Source: an uncultured Frankineae bacterium
GTDB taxonomy: Bacteria > Actinomycetota > Actinomycetes > Mycobacteriales > SCTD01
Length of the DNA: 11,652 nt
Assembly: GCA_902805805.1 (NCBI GenBank)
Contig: CADCUE010000115.1
Span: forward strand, 1-11,652
Direction of reading: 5' to 3'
Each line of letters begins with the position of its first letter. Positions within the stretch are counted from its first letter, which is position 1. Of the stretch, positions 9,861-11,652 are shown one piece after another. The notes below the pieces were generated by a model. That model did not search any database, was not told where the DNA came from, and saw only the letters and a list, made by a program, of their open reading frames with translations. The translations under genes and the position numbers were made by a program.

Positions 9861-10045
9861 GGAGCCCCTGCGCCTCGACGACGGCTTCGCCGGCTCCGAC
9901 GAGACCTGCTCGCGGCGGTGAACGACTCTGACGTCGAGGTCGCGCGCGGAGCGGGTGCGTTCCCCCGAGCACGTCCACGACGACACGGACGACCTCCTCG
10001 TGCTGGCCGGCACGCTGCACCTCGAGCTGCCCCGGGAGGGAGTCG
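9859..10045 (+). pseudogene. Remnant of a small cupin-domain gene
   Basis: Three pieces in alternating frames resemble a small cupin protein. From 9859, an ACG where a start codon would be expected is followed by E-P-L-R-L-D-D-G-F-A in a frame that stops at TGA 9919-9921. From about 9906, the minus-one frame reads A-A-V-N-D-S-D-V-E-V-A-R-G-A-G-A-F. After the five-C run at 9962-9966 the first frame resumes with E-H-V-H-D-D-T-D-D-L-L-V-L-A-G-T-L-H-L-E-L, the cupin motif-1 pattern H-x-H-x3-D-(E/D). The second cupin motif (G-P-G-E...V-P-x-G-V-x-H) is absent, so the gene is also truncated. The rest of 9700-10141 holds only weak hairpins and a strong inverted repeat near its end; I see no intact gene there. 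Confidence 0.55.
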
Positions 10046-10078
10046 GTCGCGAGCGCTCCCGCACCGCGGACCGCTCGG

Positions 10079-10106
10079 CGAGGTGGACGGGTGCCCGTCC
10101 ACCTCG
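10079..10106 (-). terminator. Strong 13-bp inverted-repeat terminator of the AbiEi/DUF559 gene
   Basis: CGAGGTGGACGGG (10079-10091) and CCCGTCCACCTCG (10094-10106) are exact reverse complements with only TG between them. In RNA this gives a 12-bp stem with a 4-base loop, by far the strongest simple hairpin in the window. It begins 35 bases past the stop of the minus-strand gene (10142-10144). No T-tract follows, as is common for actinobacterial terminators. It could also be a binding palindrome. Confidence 0.65.
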
Positions 10107-10141
10107 GCGCGCAGCCTGGCGGGGGAGCACCCTTCGGCCCA

Positions 10142-11110
10142 CTAGGCCGCGCGGTGGACGGCAGGGCATCCGGCCACGAGAGCTGCCCGCACGGTGGCGA
10201 GCACACGGGCGCTGTCGTGCACCACCTCGTGCCAGGTGAAGCGCAGCACGCGCCAGCCCAGTGCGGCGAGCGCGTTGTCGCGCTGCTGGTCCCGCCTGGG
10301 GTCCGGGTGCCACCGGGCGCCGTCGACCTCGACGACGAGCCGAGCGGCCGAGAAGCAGAAGTCGACGCGCAGCACCGGACTCGTCCGCACGACGACCTGC
10401 GTCGAGAAGCCGTCGAGGCCGGCGAGCACCATGCGCACCCGCTGCACCGACTCGAGCACGGAACCGCACTCGGGGTCGCAGCCCTCGACGACCCGCCGAG
10501 CGCGCGCCGCCTCCCATCGCCCGGGCAACCGGGCCACGGCGTCCCGCAGCTCCTCGACGGAGACCTCGCCCGCGCGCAGGGCGCTGTCGGCCACCACCGT
10601 GGCGTCGAGGCGCGGGAGCGCGATCGCGCAGTCGAGGACGGTCTGCACGGCGGTGGTCACGGGCAGTGGCGCCAGCCCGCGGAGCGGCACGAGGGCCTCG
10701 GCGCGGACGCGGCGAGCCTGCCGTGCCCGCACCCCGAGCGGGGAGCAGTCGTGCCCGTGGGGCACCACCACCTCGACGACCCGGCGTGGCTCGTGCAGCA
10801 GGCCCCACCCGCGCAGCACGGCCGCCGTCCGCCCGGCTGCTGCGGCGGCGGGTCCGAGCTCGAGCAGCACGGCGCGCACGAGCGGCACGACGCTCGCGTC
10901 CACGCCCTGGTCGGTGACGAGGAACCGCGGCAGCGCCGGGAGCGGGCCCAGTGCGTACACCCGGCGGCGCACGCGCACCACCCGGCCCCGGGCGAGCGCC
11001 CGGGCCAGGCCGGCGTCGCTGACTCCGGCGGAGCGCAGCTCCTGGCGGCTCAGCACGCCCTGCCGGGCTGCTGCCGCTGCCAGCACCTCGACGACGTCCA
11101 CGCCGGGCAC
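10142..11110 (-). CDS. AbiEi-antitoxin-domain / DUF559 (Vsr-like nuclease fold) protein
   Basis: A 322-aa soluble protein. Residues 1-60 fit the AbiEi antitoxin N-terminal winged helix: R-Q-G-V-L-S-R-Q-E-L-R-S-A-G-V-S, then R-V-V-R-V-R-R-R-V-Y-A-L. A middle AbiEi-type region has the V-L-D-C-A helix. Residues 215-315 form a DUF559 domain of the PD-(D/E)xK/Vsr-like fold: S-V-L-E220, V-D250-F, V-V-E261-V-D263-G-x3-H268, a R-D-x3-R-D-N-x-L segment, and G-W-R-V-L-R-F-T-W. The candidate active-site acids D250, E261 and D263 and His268 are present. The combination is frequent in actinobacteria and of unknown function; no AbiEii toxin gene is adjacent. The start is uncertain: GTG 11110 or GTG 11101 lead directly into the antitoxin domain. 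The longer reading to 11479 overlaps the divergent gene and is unlikely. Confidence 0.85.
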   Translation of the reverse strand: MPGVDVVEVLAAAAARQGVLSRQELRSAGVSDAGLARALARGRVVRVRRRVYALGPLPALPRFLVTDQGVDASVVPLVRAVLLELGPAAAAAGRTAAVLRGWGLLHEPRRVVEVVVPHGHDCSPLGVRARQARRVRAEALVPLRGLAPLPVTTAVQTVLDCAIALPRLDATVVADSALRAGEVSVEELRDAVARLPGRWEAARARRVVEGCDPECGSVLESVQRVRMVLAGLDGFSTQVVVRTSPVLRVDFCFSAARLVVEVDGARWHPDPRRDQQRDNALAALGWRVLRFTWHEVVHDSARVLATVRAALVAGCPAVHRAA

Positions 11111-11147
11111 TGTCCGGTGCGCGGCCAGGTCGCCGACGCGCGCGGAC

Positions 11148-11179
11148 GTCGGCTGTGGAGGGCGGGGTCGGCTGTGGAG
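11148..11179. repeat. 13-bp direct repeat upstream of the AbiEi/DUF559 gene
   Basis: GTCGGCTGTGGAG occurs at 11148-11160 and 11167-11179, starts 19 bases apart, about 38-69 bases upstream of the start of the minus-strand gene. Spacing of nearly two helical turns would place both copies on the same DNA face. AbiE antitoxins are known to repress their own promoter through repeated sites, so a similar operator is possible here. Confidence 0.5.
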
Positions 11180-11182
11180 CGG

Positions 11183-11228
11183 CTGGACCACCGTCCAGGT
11201 CCGCCACTGGGCGGACCCGCTGAGCGGG
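11183..11228. repeat. Three back-to-back hairpins in the divergent intergenic region
   Basis: CTGGAC/GTCCAG (11183-11188/11193-11198, 4-base loop), GGTCCGCC/GGCGGACC (11198-11205/11210-11217, ACTG loop) and CCCGC/GCGGG (11216-11220/11224-11228, TGA loop) follow each other with only shared edge bases. The middle stem is the strongest. They lie between the divergent AbiEi/DUF559 and alpha/beta-hydrolase genes, where no terminator is expected; a structured RNA, an insulator or a protein-binding region are options. Confidence 0.5.
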
Positions 11229-11325
11229 CGGAAGGGCCGCCGAGGAGCAGGCGGACGGGGAGGTGTCCGCAGCAAGGCGGCCGCAGGCGACACCCTCCCG
11301 GGGGTGCGCTCGTCCGCGCGCGAGA

Positions 11326-11346
11326 GGGCACACTCTTGGGCAGGAC
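11326..11346 (+). promoter_or_regulatory. Promoter-like element of the alpha/beta-hydrolase gene
   Basis: GGGCACACT (11326-11334), CTT and GGGCAGGAC (11338-11346) match the element at 9841-9860 except for spacer length. Taking CACACT (11329-11334) as the -10, transcription would begin near 11341, giving a leader of about 30 bases that contains the ribosome-binding site GAGGAG at 11359-11364. No clear -35 is seen. Confidence 0.4.
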
Positions 11347-11371
11347 AGCCGCAACACCGAGGAGTGACCCC

Positions 11372-11652
11372 GTGAGCACGCACGCGAGCGCCGAGCCGAC
11401 ACCCGAGAGCAGCCCCGTGGCCGACGCCGCGGCGACGGCGGTGGCGGCCGTCGTGGAGCCGATCTGGTGGGGGACGCACCTGCGGGAGTTCCGCTGGCAG
11501 GCCGAGCTGGCCCGCCTGCTCGCCGACCCCGTCTGGCGCGGCGTCGGGCTGCCCCGGGGCGACGGCGAGCCGGTGCTGCTCATCCCCGGCTTCCTCGCCG
11601 GCGACCAGTCGCTGTCGGTCATGGCCACCTGGCTGCGCCGCCTGGGCTACGC
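11372..11652 (+). CDS. Alpha/beta-hydrolase (esterase/lipase-like), 3' partial
   Basis: The first 93 codons of a gene that runs off the right edge. The GTG at 11372 has a strong ribosome-binding site, GAGGAG at 11359-11364, 7 bases upstream. After a low-complexity Ala/Glu-rich N-terminus without a signal peptide, the frame reads E-P-I-W-W-G-T-H-L-R-E-F-R-W-Q and then P-V-L-L-I-P-G-F-L-A-G-D-Q-S-L, followed by W-L-R-R-L-G-Y. The strand-then-P-G-F-x-x-G-D turn and the helix ending in R-L-G-Y are the usual opening of an alpha/beta-hydrolase (oxyanion-hole region). The nucleophile elbow and the catalytic Asp/His lie beyond the window, so enzyme class and substrate cannot be assigned. Confidence 0.75.
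   Translation, partial: MSTHASAEPTPESSPVADAAATAVAAVVEPIWWGTHLREFRWQAELARLLADPVWRGVGLPRGDGEPVLLIPGFLAGDQSLSVMATWLRRLGY

Noticed and set aside
8945..9909. A 13-base match, CGACGAGACCTGC, at 8945-8957 and 9897-9909 as a repeat element.
   Set aside because: Both copies lie inside different gene remnants and encode short Asp-Glu-Thr-Cys strings; nothing else around them matches, so chance is the simpler explanation.
11153..11179. CTGTGGAG words as DnaA boxes or a replication origin.
   Set aside because: They do not match the DnaA box core (TTGTCCACA or its complement), and no origin genes or AT-rich region are present.
11111..11479. N-terminal extension of the AbiEi/DUF559 gene.
   Set aside because: The added residues are Pro/Arg-rich without a motif and would run across the start, ribosome-binding site and promoter-like element of the divergent alpha/beta-hydrolase gene.

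Overview
The window is very GC-rich with strong third-position G/C bias, uses GTG as well as ATG starts, and carries a bldM-guaB-guaB3 block with guaA close by. These features point to a high-GC actinobacterium. The bldM-like regulator suggests a lineage related to differentiating or sporulating actinomycetes; the order (for example Geodermatophilales or a neighbour) is only a guess.

Layout. (1) Bases 2-652 (+): C-terminal part of a MerR/CarH-type regulator that keeps the adenosylcobalamin photosensing residues; its DNA-binding domain lies upstream of the window. (2) 814-2144 (+): a small histidine-kinase-like protein with a degenerate ATPase half, overlapping a BldM-like response regulator by 4 bases. 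(3) 2203-4907 (+): guaB (IMP dehydrogenase) overlapping guaB3 (IMPDH-like, without the catalytic cysteine). (4) 4908-5049: a convergent intergenic region with a partial tandem duplication and a perfect 12-bp inverted repeat. (5) 5050-7209 (-): an MMPL/RND-type exporter. (6) 7210-7342: a divergent control region with repeated CGCTTG half-sites and a -10 element that predicts a leaderless guaA transcript. (7) 7343-8911 (+): guaA (GMP synthase). (8) 8912-10141: a decaying stretch in which an intact PAP2 phosphatase gene (9100-9699) sits between remnants of an ABM-type monooxygenase gene and a cupin gene. (9) 10142-11110 (-): an AbiEi-antitoxin-domain/DUF559-nuclease fusion with a strong hairpin after its stop. 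(10) 11372 to the end (+): the start of an alpha/beta-hydrolase gene.

How the genes work together. guaB and guaA encode the two committed steps from IMP to GMP, and guaB3 is the accessory IMPDH-family paralogue that travels with guaB in actinobacteria. The regulator pair upstream is a developmental-type module. The most interesting idea is that the BldM-like regulator, usually an orphan, has here a translationally coupled kinase-like partner that keeps the H-box but seems unable to bind ATP normally, directly downstream of a probable B12 photoreceptor. I saw no CRISPR array, tRNA, rRNA, insertion sequence or phage module.
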